DNA of 64,000 bases from Monosiga brevicollis MX1 (GCF_000002865.3 NW_001865041.1:20486-84485); one strand, 5' to 3'; positions 21,458-34,578 are shown, counted from the stretch's first letter. Made by a program: numbers and translations. Notes: generated by a model from the letters alone, not told the origin.

Positions 21458-24400
21458 TCACCGTCCGTCACCAGAATGCACGCTCGCTGTTTCGCCGTCG
21501 GCAGTGCCAGTCTAAGATGAAAGCAAGTTGATCATAAGCATGGGGCAGCCAAACAAAGATATTATAACCACAAGAGGTGAAGCGACGCCAAGCTACACAC
21601 GTGTTTGCTTTTGTTCTTGCGACCGAGAAACTTGAATAGGCCCTTGCGAGGCTTGGAGGAATCAGCACCATCTGCTGGTGCCTCAGGTGCGGCCGCAGGT
21701 GTTGCTGTGCTTTCTGCAGTCTCAGCTGGAGCGGGTTGCTCAGCAGGGTTGAACGAGGCCGAAGCAGCCGCAAAGGTTGTCATCAGCTGATCGGCAACGC
21801 TGGGAGCATCGCGGCGCAGCTGCAACTGCATCACTGGAGATGGCTCCTTCAAATAAGCAATGACGTCCTTGTGCGCTAAGTTTTTGAGTGAGTGGCCATT
21901 CACCTCGAGGATGCGATCGCCAACTAGAACACGGTGTGTTTTAGCTACCGCCTGTTGTACAGCGTAGATAAAGAAGTGAGCAGGAACACGGACAAGCACT
22001 GTAGACGCCCCGTGATTGAGTGGAATGAAGATGCGACTTCAGCGCAACTTACCCCACTTAGTTCCAAAAAGGTGATGCGCGGAAAGAACTCATCCTCATC
22101 ACCGCCTGTACAAGCACAGATCAATATGTACATTGAGTTGGGAGTGGAAGGGTGCGCGCAGCCACAAAGCATGTACAATGCACACATACCAGCCTCCTTC
22201 TTGGCGCTGATCTTCATGCCCAACGGATCCGACCCCTTGTGCACTTCAACATTGAAGATCTTGGGATACTGCTCTTCCTCAGACGCTGCCTCCTCAGGCT
22301 GAGCCACCGGCTCTTTTGCTTGCGACGCATGTGACACCTGAGACGATGCTACTGAGACAGCATCTGCATCTTGCTCTACACACGGGGAGATGAGTGGCAT
22401 TCATGAGCGTGAGGGCAAATGTGGGACGTCGATTTGGGACGGTCAATCACAGCGAGGCAGAGGCGCTGTGCATACCAGACTTGTCATCAGCACCATCCTT
22501 TTTGGATTTGGATTTCTTGCCTCGGCCAAAGAGCTTGCCCACGCGCTTGGAAAACTTGCTCTTTCGCTTTGTTTCTGGAGTAGTGTCATCGGCACCCAGG
22601 GCACCGCGCAAAGCATCGATGGCTGCTTCCGCCGTGGGCCCCGTGGTTTGGGTGACATCATCGGCATTTGAGGGCTCGTCTTCTTTCACTTGCTCAGCCT
22701 GCTCAGGTAGCTCCACGGTTGCTGCCGCACCATCGGCCTCCGGCGCAGCCTGTTCCAGTTCAGTCGCTGCCACCTTGGTTTCATCAACCGGGACCAGCCC
22801 GACCATGGAACGGACATATCGTTTGCCATGGCTATCCGTAACAATTTCGTGAAAGTCCATCAGGTCTGCAGCAGCCATCGTCGTTCCATCAGCAACAACA
22901 GCCATCTCGCCTTCGATGGGGACATGCTGATCGGACTCGTCTGAGGCATGCTCTGAGGCAGCGGCAGGGTCATTGGCCCAGGCATCGTCTTCCCCGTCTT
23001 CACTGGACGTGACTTCCTTCTTGGACTCCTCAAGCACGGTCTTGCCGATCTGCGCCAAGCGCTGCTTGACGTCCAAGCGAGAAGAGGCTGGCGCGGCCTC
23101 TTCCTCCTCAAGGTCATCGGGCAGATCTGTGTCAGAGAAGAGATCATCGTCGTCCTCGTCGCTATGCTCAGCCGCGGCGGACGCCTCCGCTGCGGCACTT
23201 GCCACGCCGAATAGGGCCGCGGCCTCTTCAGCCAAGCCCATCTCCTCGTCATCCTCGTCCTCGGCAGATTCATCGATTTGAGGGGCCTCCTCATCGCTCT
23301 CGCCCGCTGCGGGCTTGTCCTCTTGAGAGGCCTCCTCATCGCTCTCGCCCTCTGCGGGCTTGTCCTCAACCAATGCAACGACTTGGGCAACCTCATCGTC
23401 CTTTTCAATCGATGCGTCAACCCGAACAGCTCCATCGTCCTCTGAGATTAAAGCATCGACTTGGGCAATCGACTCGTCGTCCTCCGACACCGCAGGCTCT
23501 GTAGAGTCCTCGGTACGTGGCTCGTTGCTCGCGTCCTCTGCAAGCTTGGCATCAGTCGGTGCATCGACTTGCTCGACCAGTGACGGTGCCTCATCGTTGG
23601 CACCCTCACGCGCAGTTTCAATTAGAACGTCCGCTGGCTTCGAAGGTTCTTCCTCCTGCTTCGAAGGTTCTTCCTCCTGCTTCGAAGGCTCTTCCTCCTG
23701 CTTCAAAGGCTCTTCCTCCGCGGAGCGGTCCTCGCCATCGCTCAACCCGGACAAATCGGCATCAGCAAAGGCCATGTCGACCAGATCATCGTCATCATCA
23801 TCCATGGACACCATGTGGTTGCTGGACTCGGTTACCTCGTAATCCTGATGGCGCTCGTCGTCCTCGAGTTGAATCATGTTTTGATCAACAACGCCCTCCT
23901 CGGTTGAAGCCATCTCGTCCATTTGTATGTTTGCAGTCCAAGCCGGTGCCTCAGTAGCGAGCTCATCCTGAGCCAGGCTGCGTTCCGCCTCAGGCTCAGA
24001 ATCCGAGTCCGCCATGTCCACGACCTGAACTTCGAATTCCTCGGCCACTTGGGGGCTGGCACTGACATCGGCAGATGCAGTCTCGTCGACCAAAACCTCT
24101 TCCTCGGACTCTTCTGCCTGAGCAGTCTCAAGCTCTCCAGACTGATCCGAGTCGACATGGGAAGATTCTTCTGCAGCAGCAGGCTCAGACATCGCTTCCT
24201 CGCAAAGTGGAGACGCCTCGGCACCCTCCTGAAAATCCTCCACCGCGGGTTCGTCGGCCATGGCTTGCTCATGCTTTTCCCCGTCTGCTGGGCTTGGTGT
24301 TGAAGCCTCTGTCGGTTCTTCTGCATGGGCGTCCGGCTCAATCGATGCCTCTTCTTGCACCACCGATTTGGCTTCGATAAACTCGGGTTCCCCTTCAACT

Positions 24401-26668
24401 TCATCCTCGTCAGCGTCGGAGAACTCAGTATCCATGAGCTCGGCAGGCTCACTGGCACCCTGCAACCCTTCATCCTCCACCTGGTGACTTGCCAGCACCT
24501 CGGCTTCATATGCATCGCGATCGGCTTGCAGCTGATCGTCCACGGCAGCACTCGCTGCAACAGAACCCAGAACAAATTGAAATGGTGTGAGGCCAAATAA
24601 TGGTGCGAGAGAAGAAAAAATAATTATAATAATAATAATAACAATAACAATAAAATCAAATACCGTTGGCTCTGGGACAGGCAACAAGTAGCTTACCGGC
24701 GAGAACATCGTCAATGTGCATAGACAAGCGGTGTTGGGCTGAGGCGGCACGCTCGGCTGACGTATGCAGGGTGGCCATGTCACTTTGCATCTGCGCTGCT
24801 GCCTTGGCCTTGCGTGACTCCTGAACGTTTCGCAACTTGGAAGCACGTTTCTTGGGCTTCGAAGTCGCTTTGATGGTCTTAGCAGCCGGTGACCCACGTT
24901 GCGCTACACGCACGTTTGCCGGTCGAGCCTGGGTCGCAGGTGCCGACCTTGTTGCACGTGTCGGCGCTCGGTGCGGTGTGCGGATGAGAGCAGGTGATCG
25001 CGGCGCAGGTCGACGCACAGCTGAGGCGGAGGTCGGGCGAGAGCGGGGCATGTTTCCAGCACTATCAATGCTCGGCATGTACGCGGCATTGACGCGGGTG
25101 CTGATGTTCCAACCGGATCCAGTAATCGCTTCCGTCTTGCGAAACTGAAACTGTAGGACGAAAGATCACAAATGAGTCAAGTGAACCTGGCCAGAGCCTA
25201 ATGACTGACGAAGGCAGTCACCAACCTTGGCCACTTGGGCAGAAAGTGGCTCAGATGAGCGACGAACGGCGATGCTGGCCTTGACACGCTCCTGCTGCAG
25301 CTCGTCCGTTGGTGCAACCTGCAAACAAGCATAACAAGTCGGTGTTGTGAAAAGCAAATTTAAGTCAAGCTCCGGTTTTTGCTTGCTGTCCAGGAAAAGG
25401 TTTGGGCCGAGCATATGGCCGCCTCCGATGTAGACCCACCTTTGTGGAAATGTCCCAGTATTGCTCCGAATCAACCACACGAAAATTGTGAAGGTCGGGG
25501 TGCCGCCCCAGCGGTGTTGTGTCCATGACAGTCTCCACCTGCAAGTTCGTTTTTGATAAAATGTAAATCGACGTCGGCGGGAAAACAAGGGGGGGGGCGT
25601 ATAGAGGGCACAGAGCGGCGATAAAGCACTTTTGGTGTCAAACGTACCGGAGCAGAGCGTGTTGACGTGTCCCAAGCGTGGTCAGCAGCAGCATCCAAAT
25701 CGCGGAAACGATGTTGATCGGGATGATTTGGCAAAGGGGTGACGTCGGTCTTGACATCATCCTGCAGTTTTTTTAAAAAAACAAACAAACGTATAGAACC
25801 AGCCAAACCGTGTAAGAGTCAACGCTCGCGATTGAGTGTGCACACAGAACCAAGGTGAACTCACGTATTTCAGACGTGAGGATGCATCCCAGAACACCTC
25901 CGGGTGAGCTTCATCTCGGAAAGAATGAAGTGCCGTGTGCTTGTTGGGTGTGGTCTCGTAAGTATCACTCTGTCGGGCCCACCAAGGCAAGAGTTGTTCA
26001 AAAAGTAAGAAAGTTGGGACAGAGAGTGATGTCAAAGGGAACGGTAGGCGGGTAATGCAAGGTGAAACACCAACCTGAGATACTTTGGGCGATGCGTCCC
26101 AAAAAACGTCATCGCTAGGCTCGTCGCGGAATCTGTGATGATCGATGTGGCGATTTGGGGTGGTATCAAGCTGCGGGCGTTCCTGGAGTTTCAACAATGT
26201 GCAAAGAGTGAGCTTGTGGGTTTAACCACCTTCGGCAACATCAAGAAACATGAAACCCAAACGTGGCGTGCACGCATCAACTTGCCGCTTCGTAGTGGCC
26301 ATTAATGTCCCACGCGACGTCGACATTGGCTTGATCACGAAAGCTGTGATGCGAGATGTGTCGATTCGGAGTTGTATCTACATCTGGGCGAACCTGGATG
26401 CAACATCGGTAATTGAAAAGTGAGGCTTGTGCTGGCGGAGGCTTGTGCTGGCGTCTGTGATGAGTAGCTCATGGCCACGCTATACCTGATCAAGGCGACC
26501 ACTCGCATTCCAGGCTGTCTCGGGGTTCGCCTCGTCTCGGAAGGAATGATAAAGGATGTTCTTATTTGGCGTTGTGTCGATATCCGGACGAACCTGAAGA
26601 GTACAGCCCGCAAAACTTGAGATCAAAGGATCCTCCCCAAGGAGCAGTACAAACCCCAATTCATAAAG

Positions 26669-26729
<61 letters not shown>

Positions 26730-27852
26730 CAACCTCAACGACACGTCCACTACCGTCCCACATGACGTCAGGCTCGACCTCGTCGCGGAACGAGTGGTGG
26801 GCAATGTGGGCATTGGGCGTGGTGTCATAAGCAGTGCGCTCCTACAGGACACAAAATGCAAGTGACCAGATGAGATTAAGGTGCTACACCTACATTCAGT
26901 GTCTACAATGGCCACGCTTACCGCGTTGATGCGCCCGCTACCGTCCCACATGACGTCAGGCTCGACCTCGTCGCGGAACGAGTGGTGGGCAATGTGGGCA
27001 TTGGGCGTGGTGTCATAAGCAGTGCGCTCCTACAGGACACAAAATGCAAGTGCCCAGATGAGATTAAGGTGCTACACCTACATTCAGTGTCTACAATGGC
27101 CCCGCTTACCGCGTTGATGCGCCCGCTACCGTCCCACATGACGTCAGGCTCGACCTCGTCGCGGAACGAGTGGTGGGCAATGTGGGCATTGGGCGTGGTG
27201 TCATAAGCAGTGCGCTCCTACAGGACACAAAATGCAAGTGACCAGATGAGATTAAGGTGCTACACCTACATTCAGTGTCTACAATGGCCACGCTTACCGC
27301 GTTGATGCGCCCGCTACCGTCCCACATGACGTCAGGCTCGACCTCGTCGCGGAACGAGTGGTGGGCAATGTGGGCATTGGGCGTGGTGTCATAAGCAGTG
27401 CGCTCCTACAGGACACAAAATGCAAGTGCCCAGATGAGATTAAGGTGCTACACCTCCACATTCAGCCCGAGGTGGTGTCTACAATGGCCCCGCTTACCGC
27501 GTTGATGCGCCCGCTACCGTCCCACATGACGTCAGGCTCGACCTCGTCGCGGAACGAGTGGTGGGCAATGTGGGCATTAGGGACTGGTGTCCATAAGCAT
27601 AGGAGTCTGAACCTAAGGACAGCAACAGATGTGCCCAATATGTCAAAGTCGCCACAGATACTGAAGCAAGTTTTCATGAGGTTTGCTCCCGCTTCCGCGT
27701 TGATGCGCTCGACTACCGTCCACATCAGGAGAGGCTTCGACCTCGTCGCGGAAGCGGTGATGGGCATATGTGGCGGTTGGGCGTTGTGTCCAAGTTTGGG
27801 CNNNNNNNNNNNNNNNNNNNNNNNNNNNNNNNNNNNNNNNNNNNNNNNNNNG

Positions 27853-27914
<62 letters not shown>

Positions 27915-30900
27915 AACCTCAACGACACGTCCACTACCGTCCCACATGACGTCAGGCTCGACCTCGTCGCGGAACGAGTGGTGGGCAATGTGGGCATTGG
28001 GCGTGGTGTCATAAGCAGTGCGCTCCTACAGGACACAAAATGCAAGTGACCAGATGAGATTAAGGTGCTACACCTACATTCAGTGTCTACAATGGCCACG
28101 CTTACCGCGTTGATGCGCCCGCTACCGTCCCACATGACGTCAGGCTCGACCTCGTCGCGGAACGAGTGGTGGGCAATGTGGGCATTGGGCGTGGTGTCAT
28201 AAGCAGTGCGCTCCTACAGGACACAAAATGCAAGTGACCAGATGAGATTAAGGTGCTACACCTACATTCAGTGTCTACAATGGCCCCGCTTACCGCGTTG
28301 ATGCGCCCGCTACCGTCCCACATGACGTCAGGCTCGACCTCGTCGCGGAACGAGTGGTGGGCAATGTGGGCATTGGGCGTGGTGTCATAAGCAGTGCGCT
28401 CCTACAGGACACAAAATGCAAGTGCCCAGATGAGATCAAGGTGCTACACCCACATTCAGCCCACATTCAGCCCGAGGTGGTGTCTACAATGGCCCCGCTT
28501 ACCGCGTTGATGCGCCCACTACCGTCCCACATGACGTCAGGCTCGACCTCGTCGCGGAACGAGTGGTGGGCAATGTTCTTGTTAGGGACTGTGTCCAGCA
28601 GCATAGGAGTCTGAACCCAAGCAGCAACAGATGTGAGCAATATGTCAAAGTCGCCACAGATGCTGAAGCAAGTTTTCATGAGGGTTTGCTCACCTCTTCC
28701 ATTCGATTACTCGACTGCCAGGCCACATCAGGAGAGGCTTCATCCCGAAAGCTGTGATGGGATATGTGGCGGTTGGGCGTTGTGTCCAAGTTTGGGCGCT
28801 CCTGTATACATGGACAAAAGGTGTTGTGACGACGACTTCAAAGGAAAGGACACAAAACTCCAAGCGTTTAGCATCACAGGCGATGTTAAACGGGATCACG
28901 AACCGACTCAATGTGTGCTGAACCAGCCCACGGGATGTCAGGGCTAGCCTCATCGCGATAGCTATGGTGAGAGATGTGTATGTTTGGCGTAGTATCGACT
29001 GGCGCGCTCTCCTATCAGACGTGTGGCGGTATAATGAAGCAAATTGAAGGACAATGAGGGCAGACTGAAAGGCAACCGATGGTGATGTATTCACACCTAA
29101 ACTCTCAAACTCACCGGACGCACGACGCTGGTGTTGGCCCAGGCCACCTCGACAGCTTGCTCATTTCGGAACCGATGCTGACTAATATGTACATTGGGCT
29201 CGGTGGCATAAGGTGTGTGCTGTTGAGTAGACACCGGGCAGCGTGAGCAATATGAGCATATGGTGGGTCATGTGGCTCCATCGGTAGACGAGCGCTGCCA
29301 TGCGTTGGGGCACACCTCGGGGTCAGGGTGCACAGAGACATCCCATGGGATATCGGGCTGAAAGTCATCGCGTGCAATGTCCCGAATCGTCTTTTGCGGC
29401 AAGGCAAGATCGAACAAGGGCTTGGGCTGGAAAGAGCAACAAGCAGTGCAGCGTGAGAACAGTAAAAAAGCAAGGATCTGCATGACCGGCAAGAACAGCG
29501 CAGCAGAGCAGTGATTGGACATCAGACCTCGTCAACGTGGACGGATGCGTTCCAGTCGACGTGTACATCCTTTGGTTCCTCGCGAAAGCGGTGGGCAGAG
29601 ATGTGTTGGGAGGGCGTGGTGCCGTAAAGGTGCTTGTCATTCATCTGACTCGGCGGAGAGGAGGAAAGGCAAAGGAAGTGAGACTAAAATGGCAAACAAA
29701 GACGGACAGAGACAAGCAAGAGGCAATGTGCCCGCGGCGATTGAAGCTCACATGATCGATCCGCCCACTAAGATCAAAAAAACGATCGTGTGTCTCATCG
29801 CGGAATTGGTGCTGGGACGTGTTCTTGCCCAAGGGCGTTGTATCTAACACGGGTGCAGCCTGGACAAGATTGGTCTCGTCAGCACTAGTGCGTTTTAAGG
29901 ATGACCTTCACCAAGTCTGCGCTGCGGCATATCACAGACAAGGGATTTCCTGAAAGTTCGTACCACTGCTGGTTTTGAGGCCGAATTCCAAAGTTCGCCA
30001 TCCACAGGACCGTCAGGACGAAAGCGGTGATTGTCTGGATGACCAGCAGATGGCTGGGTGTCGTGCAAGTCCTCGCGCTAAATACGAAGTGGACCAGTGG
30101 CACATGTGTGTGTGCGTGTGTGTGTGTGAGGGGGGGGGGGGGGGGGGGGGGGGGAGGAGACACGAGTGAGGGCATGCAAAAGGAAGTGTGCAAGGAAGCA
30201 AGGCTTGGGAGACATACGTATTGTACGGTACTGTGGTCAAAACCGGGACCTTCATCACCCCCCTCTCGCATTCTACCAACGACCAAACCAGAAAGAAGGC
30301 AAAATGCTGTGAGAGGAGCAAGTTGCCAGGACTGAAGGAATGCGAGCAAACGGGTCCAGTGTTGGCATGATTTGTTGTGTTTCACTTACTTTAGAACAGA
30401 GGGGTGGTGGGGAAGGGGCTCAGTGTCCATCAAATGCTGGTCGCGCACTTCAACTTGCGAGGAGAGTTGCCAGTCAGGACGACCATCGTCAAGGCGGTCG
30501 TGATTCCGAAATGCAACGTGATCTGGGTGAACCTCGTTGGGTGGCATGCCAAACTCGATCGGCTGGGGAAACACCTGACGCATACGAAAGGCGGCCAACA
30601 CCCCAAAGCGAACATGAGTGTGGCTCCTCATTGCAGGCTGGCACTGACCCCGTTCGGCTTGGTGTGCAGGTGGCCATGCGGCTGCATGGGCTTCAATCAT
30701 TGTCTGCTTGACGAGCTTCTTGCGACTCCGCCAGAAGCGACAATCAGGAGGCACGCACCTTGACACTGTCATCCCAGCCCTCTCCTACATCATGATCTGG
30801 ATTTGCTTCGCGATATGGACTATGAACGGTGAAGAGCGCGGGCTTGCCCTACGCATCAAGGTGATCATCACGGTAGAGTTATCACTGAGTGTCGTCGAAC

Positions 30901-31132
30901 AACCGCACAGCTAGACGATTTCTGTCAACTGGCTGGAAAGATGACTGACCTCCGCTTGAACGGTAGCCCCTGCGCCTCCGAGATTGTCTGCAGGGCGGGA
31001 GGCCATTTTGGCCAGTGCAAAAGGGGTGCTTTCAGCAGTCGAAGCGTCCGTCGTTGGGACAGGAAGTACGAAACGATCGTTGCTGGTGGCGCGAAGCAGG
31101 CCGCCGCCACTGCCTGTCATAACGCCAAGCAT
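21458..31132 (-). CDS. Large PDZ protein with ~25 one-exon 36-residue repeats
   Basis: Exons in order: 31132-30950, 30848-30759, 30562-30449, 30077-29964, 29859-29752, 29644-29528, 29426-29316, 29219-29115, 29011-28904, 28801-28694, 28610-28503, 28401-28294, 28213-28106, 28025-27918, (gap), 27801-~27725, 27606-27498, 27405-27298, 27217-27110, 27029-26922, 26841-26734, 26593-26486, 26393-26286, 26182-26075, 25969-25865, 25761-25648, 25538-25440, 25318-25226, 25150-24697, 24554-22476, 22375-22190, 22105-22053, 21951-21601 and 21511-21458. This is about 2,000 residues as assembled. Each repeat exon is bounded by phase-0 introns and encodes a unit with consensus DTTPN--I--H-FRDE--PDV-WD-S-R. Then follow a basic Arg/Pro stretch, a 693-residue acidic exon with EEEPSKQ repeats, and a split PDZ domain (DPLGMKI...VGDRILEVNGHSL). 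I do not recognise the repeat family. Role unknown; the PDZ domain implies partner binding. Exons at 27498-27801 are damaged by the assembly problem described separately. Confidence 0.88.
26669..26727. repeat. Poly(A)59 tract inside an intron of the PDZ-repeat gene
   Basis: An uninterrupted A run (poly(T) on the coding strand) follows directly after the donor of the 26734 exon. A second run of the same kind lies at 27853-27912 beside the gap, next to an equivalent exon. Length may be inaccurate in draft sequence. Confidence 0.9.
26734..28610 (-). repeat. Array of near-identical exon+intron units (~186-190 bp)
   Basis: Within the PDZ-repeat gene the 108-bp exon encoding ERTAYDTTPNAHIAHHSF- and its ~80-bp intron recur almost base for base at 26734, 26922, 27110, 27298, 27918, 28106 and 28294 (exon ends), with variants at 27498 and 28503. 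Intron copies differ at single positions (AAGTGACC versus AAGTGCCC, GGCCACGC versus GGCCCCGC). Outside this block the same exon type is far more diverged, so this is a recent local expansion or homogenisation. Confidence 0.9.
27802..27851. other. Assembly gap of 50 N
   Basis: Fifty undetermined bases. The 230 bp to the left (about 27570-27801) look like a degraded copy of 28560-28801. The two contigs meeting here appear to cover the same stretch of the gene. Confidence 0.97.
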
Positions 31133-31831
31133 GATTGGTTGTGTCGAGCGACGAGACGAGGAGCAAAGGAGAGCCAGACGTGGAGGGATGGTGCAAGGGG
31201 AGAGTGATTGCGTGAGTCAAAATACACGGGGGAAGCAGGTCTGACGAGCCCCAAGAGCGCAAGGGCGAGGCTGGCAAAGGTTTAAAAATGGCAGTCCAAA
31301 TCGCACGAGCATCGGTCAAGGCAGGCAACCCTAGCTTGGATGGGCCTGGGTGGCTTTGTTTGCCGAGACCCGATTCGCTTTTGATCAGCCCTTGCCTTCC
31401 CAGACCCAACACCCCATTCTCCCCTTGTTGCTCCCCCTCGACACACACGCACACGCACACACACACACACATTTGGCTGCCAGCTGCGAGAGGGGTCGCT
31501 CGCGCGGAGTGCGCGCGAGCTGCAGTACAAAGAGTCCCTAGCCAGCCAGACTTGCCTGTTGTGGTGTTCACCCCTCCTCTCCTGCGCAAGCGCAAGTGGT
31601 TGAGAGAGGGGAGGGACTGTGCGTGCTACGCTGCAGTACCTCGAAACAGCAACTGCACGAGAGCGCGCCCGAGAGCGCGTGCGAGGTCACTGCAGCAATC
31701 AGTAAACGCACACACCACACACAACACACCCACACCAAAAAAAGAGACAAAGGCAACACAACGGTCAAGGGCGCACGCGCGTTTACTGAGAAGAAAGAAA
31801 GCGAAAGATGCATCACATCATCATCACACAC

Positions 31832-31894
<63 letters not shown>

Positions 31895-32551
31895 GAGAAT
31901 CTCCCTCTCTTTCACACACACACACTTACTTTTTAACGGTCTGGACCCTACACGGTTAACACGGTCAAGGTTGTTGCATCAAATCAAAGTTGTTTTCTTT
32001 TGTTCTCCTTCTTTGAAAGAAACGCGTGATTGACGTGACGTGATGTTTGATCTTGTGTGTGGGGTGGTATCAATTCTGTTCTGGTGTTGGGGTTGATGGG
32101 TTGGCGTTGGGCGGTGCTGAAGGTGTTGTTCACATGCAAGGTTGACTACACCAATCAAGCCAACCCAGAAGTCAGCTCTGGAAGCAATGCCATGACACCG
32201 AGGCCCCAGCAAGCTCGCCCATAGCAGGCGAACCAAGGCACTGACACCAACCAGACTGAACCAGACACGCGACGTTGACACTGCTACCAACTGGTATAAA
32301 ATCGGCACAGAACAACAGTCAAACACAACACCCCATCTTTACTTCATCTGACATTTGCCCCCCTTGAGCTCGCTCGACAACTCTCACTTCGCTCCTCGCG
32401 CGAGCTCGAGCTGGACGCACGAAACCCCCAAAGTCCCAAAGCCTCCCATGATCACCTTTCTGACGAGGGCTGTCCAGCTTTATAACGGTGCACGCACGCG
32501 CTGCCTCCTGCTGAAGAAGAGAGCGGGCTGGTGCATCCCCGACAGCTCGAC
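31133..32551. promoter_or_regulatory. Divergent region with (CA)n tracts, PDZ-repeat gene / RS gene
   Basis: 1.4 kb between divergent starts. It holds (CA)n tracts at about 31440-31472 and 31838-31892, and a second, broken CA stretch up to 31925. No frame here has support. It must contain both promoters, but I recognise no core motif. Confidence 0.55.
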
Positions 32552-34578
32552 ATGACGCAGCTCGAGAGCGAGAGCAGCGCCCAGACCCCACAGCGCAGTG
32601 GTACGATGTACCTGCACACGGCCCTGGATCATCCGAGCAAACTACCAGCCCAGCCCTTTGACCCCACACTAATTCCCTGCTTTGATCCTTCCCCCTCCTC
32701 CCCCGCGCGCACCACCCCTCGCGTAGAAGACAAGGATCATGTTTTGGCCACACCATCCAGCACCCATCCAACAGCCTCTGGTCTGCGCGCGCGCTCTAGT
32801 CTCTCACCCGGCTTCCCACTCATCTTGCCGCAGCCCCCTGTTCCTGATCAACACGAGCATACACCCCTGCTTCTTTCGCATCATAGTGACTGATGTGTGC
32901 TCTTCACCTCGCTTGCCGACTGGTTTGCAGACTCGCGACCCTCGACATTGATGCGAGCTAAGCTGTACCGCCCCCGCTCATCAGCCATTGTCGGTGCCAA
33001 CGAGGTCAGTTGTAGAGACAACCTTTCCTGCATCGGCTTTTTCCATTGCCCGCCAATTTCAGAAAGCGACCTATTAGCACAAGCGTCGTGCGGCGAACAT
33101 GGCCCGAGACTCTACCCTGCGTGCTCATCATGGGACAATCGTTTTCCCCCTTTTGACAGTCACACCTGATTCCCAGCTGGAACAAAGCCCGCAGCAGCCG
33201 CACCGAGCTTGTACAGCACTGGCTAGAACAAAACACAGCACCCAGCTCCTCTGCCGATCCGCCCGCAAACGAGGGTGATGACAGCTCGGAGGTTTGTTCT
33301 GCGATGCATCCAAATCTTTTGTGGCTTCAATTAACACGGCAGCAGGAACCTCATTCCCAAATGTGTCTTACATGTTGATCCACACGGCAAACCTCCCAAA
33401 AGGCGCTCAACTTCTCGGAAAGCTATGCCTTGTACCAAGACCGCGCTTATGCAAAGCAGGTTGGCTGAGACATCAACACTCTTGACTGGCTGGCCAGAGC
33501 ATGCTCTAGCCATGCTCAGCTGCCTGTGTCGTTGGTCGTCTAAACCGGCCCAATTCACCCTCAATCTTTGCTTTTGCCCGGCACTGCTCAGGCCGAGCTC
33601 AATGGCCCACCCACGCCTCCCGGCTCGCCCATTCCCGCTGTCCCAGCTGATCGTCGCCCCACCGAAGTTTGTCAAGTTGCATGACCCACGCCGCCTGGTG
33701 TTTGCACGCCCACCCACTCGAAGATCGCCCCAAGCTTACTGAACCAATCACTATCCTGTCTCACCATGTCTTTTTTTTTATTTTTTATTTTTTTTTGTAT
33801 CTTTTTTTTTTAAATTTCCAAGCATCCGGCTCCCTTGCCACCGCCGCGACCAATGATCCCTCAGGCTGGCCCTGGCCTGCCGCCTCGAGACTGGGCTGGC
33901 CGCGATGACCGGTGCGTCTCTCATCGCATACAGTGACAGCAACCTTCAACAACGGGCTAGCTTGCAAAACTGACTCTACTTCCCCACGCCCGCTCGCGAC
34001 CCTGACGCATCCCGCCTGCACACACACACCACACACACACACACACACACCTTTTGTTTTGTTTCGTGCAATTATAGTCGGCATGAGCGACGCCGTAGTC
34101 CTGAGCGGACTCGCGACTGGGACCGTGATCGACGGAATCGGCGTTCACCATCACGCCGACGCGATGCCGACGAACCTGATGCGGAGCACAGAGACAGCGG
34201 GCGCCGCTCTGGCAGCGCGTCACCATCAGAACGGCATAGACGCAGCCGGCGATGGGAAGATGACGAACGTGACGCAGACCGTGACGCCGACTCGGATCGC
34301 GATGACGATGACGATGGTCGTGGCCGTCGTCGCGCTTCACCGCCACGCCACGCTCAACCCTCGGTGCGCTGGGGCTTTTCAAACTTTCTCGCTACTTCGT
34401 GCATTCCCGTTGCAACCCCTTGTCTGCCTTGACGTTCAGAGTTTTTGCCTGACACTTGCCCTCTGCTATTGGTTTGCATATCTACGCATAGATGGACAGT
34501 CGACGAAAGGAAGAGATTATGGCCCAGCTGCGTGCAGTAGAGATGGCTATTGCCCAAAAGAAAACGCAACCCAGCTGA
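32552..34578 (+). CDS. Arg/Ser-rich protein of unknown family, probable RNA-processing factor
   Basis: Eight exons: 32552-32600, 32931-33004, 33160-33291, 33403-33459, 33592-33666, 33823-33911, 34078-34363 and 34492-34578, giving 282 aa exactly in frame. The N-terminal part has basic and polar segments (LMRAKLYRPRSSAIVGANE, SWNKARSSRTELVQHWLEQN) and the helical FSESYALYQDRAYAKQ. A Pro-rich linker follows (PAPLPPPRPMIP, GLPPRDWAGRDD). Then comes a 95-residue RS/RD-type domain (RRRSPERTRDWDRDRRNRRS) and a short C-terminal coiled helix (DSRRKEEIMAQLRAVEMAIA). There is no RRM or zinc finger. RS/RD domains are typical of spliceosome-associated proteins, so nuclear RNA processing is inferred, but I cannot name an orthologue. 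Boundaries of exons 1 and 3 are the least certain. Confidence 0.75.

Noticed and set aside
26734-28610. Regularly spaced near-identical repeats resembling a CRISPR-like array
   Set aside because: Unit is 186-190 bp, half of it coding with phase-0 splice sites, and the spacers are equally repeated introns. It is a eukaryotic exon array.
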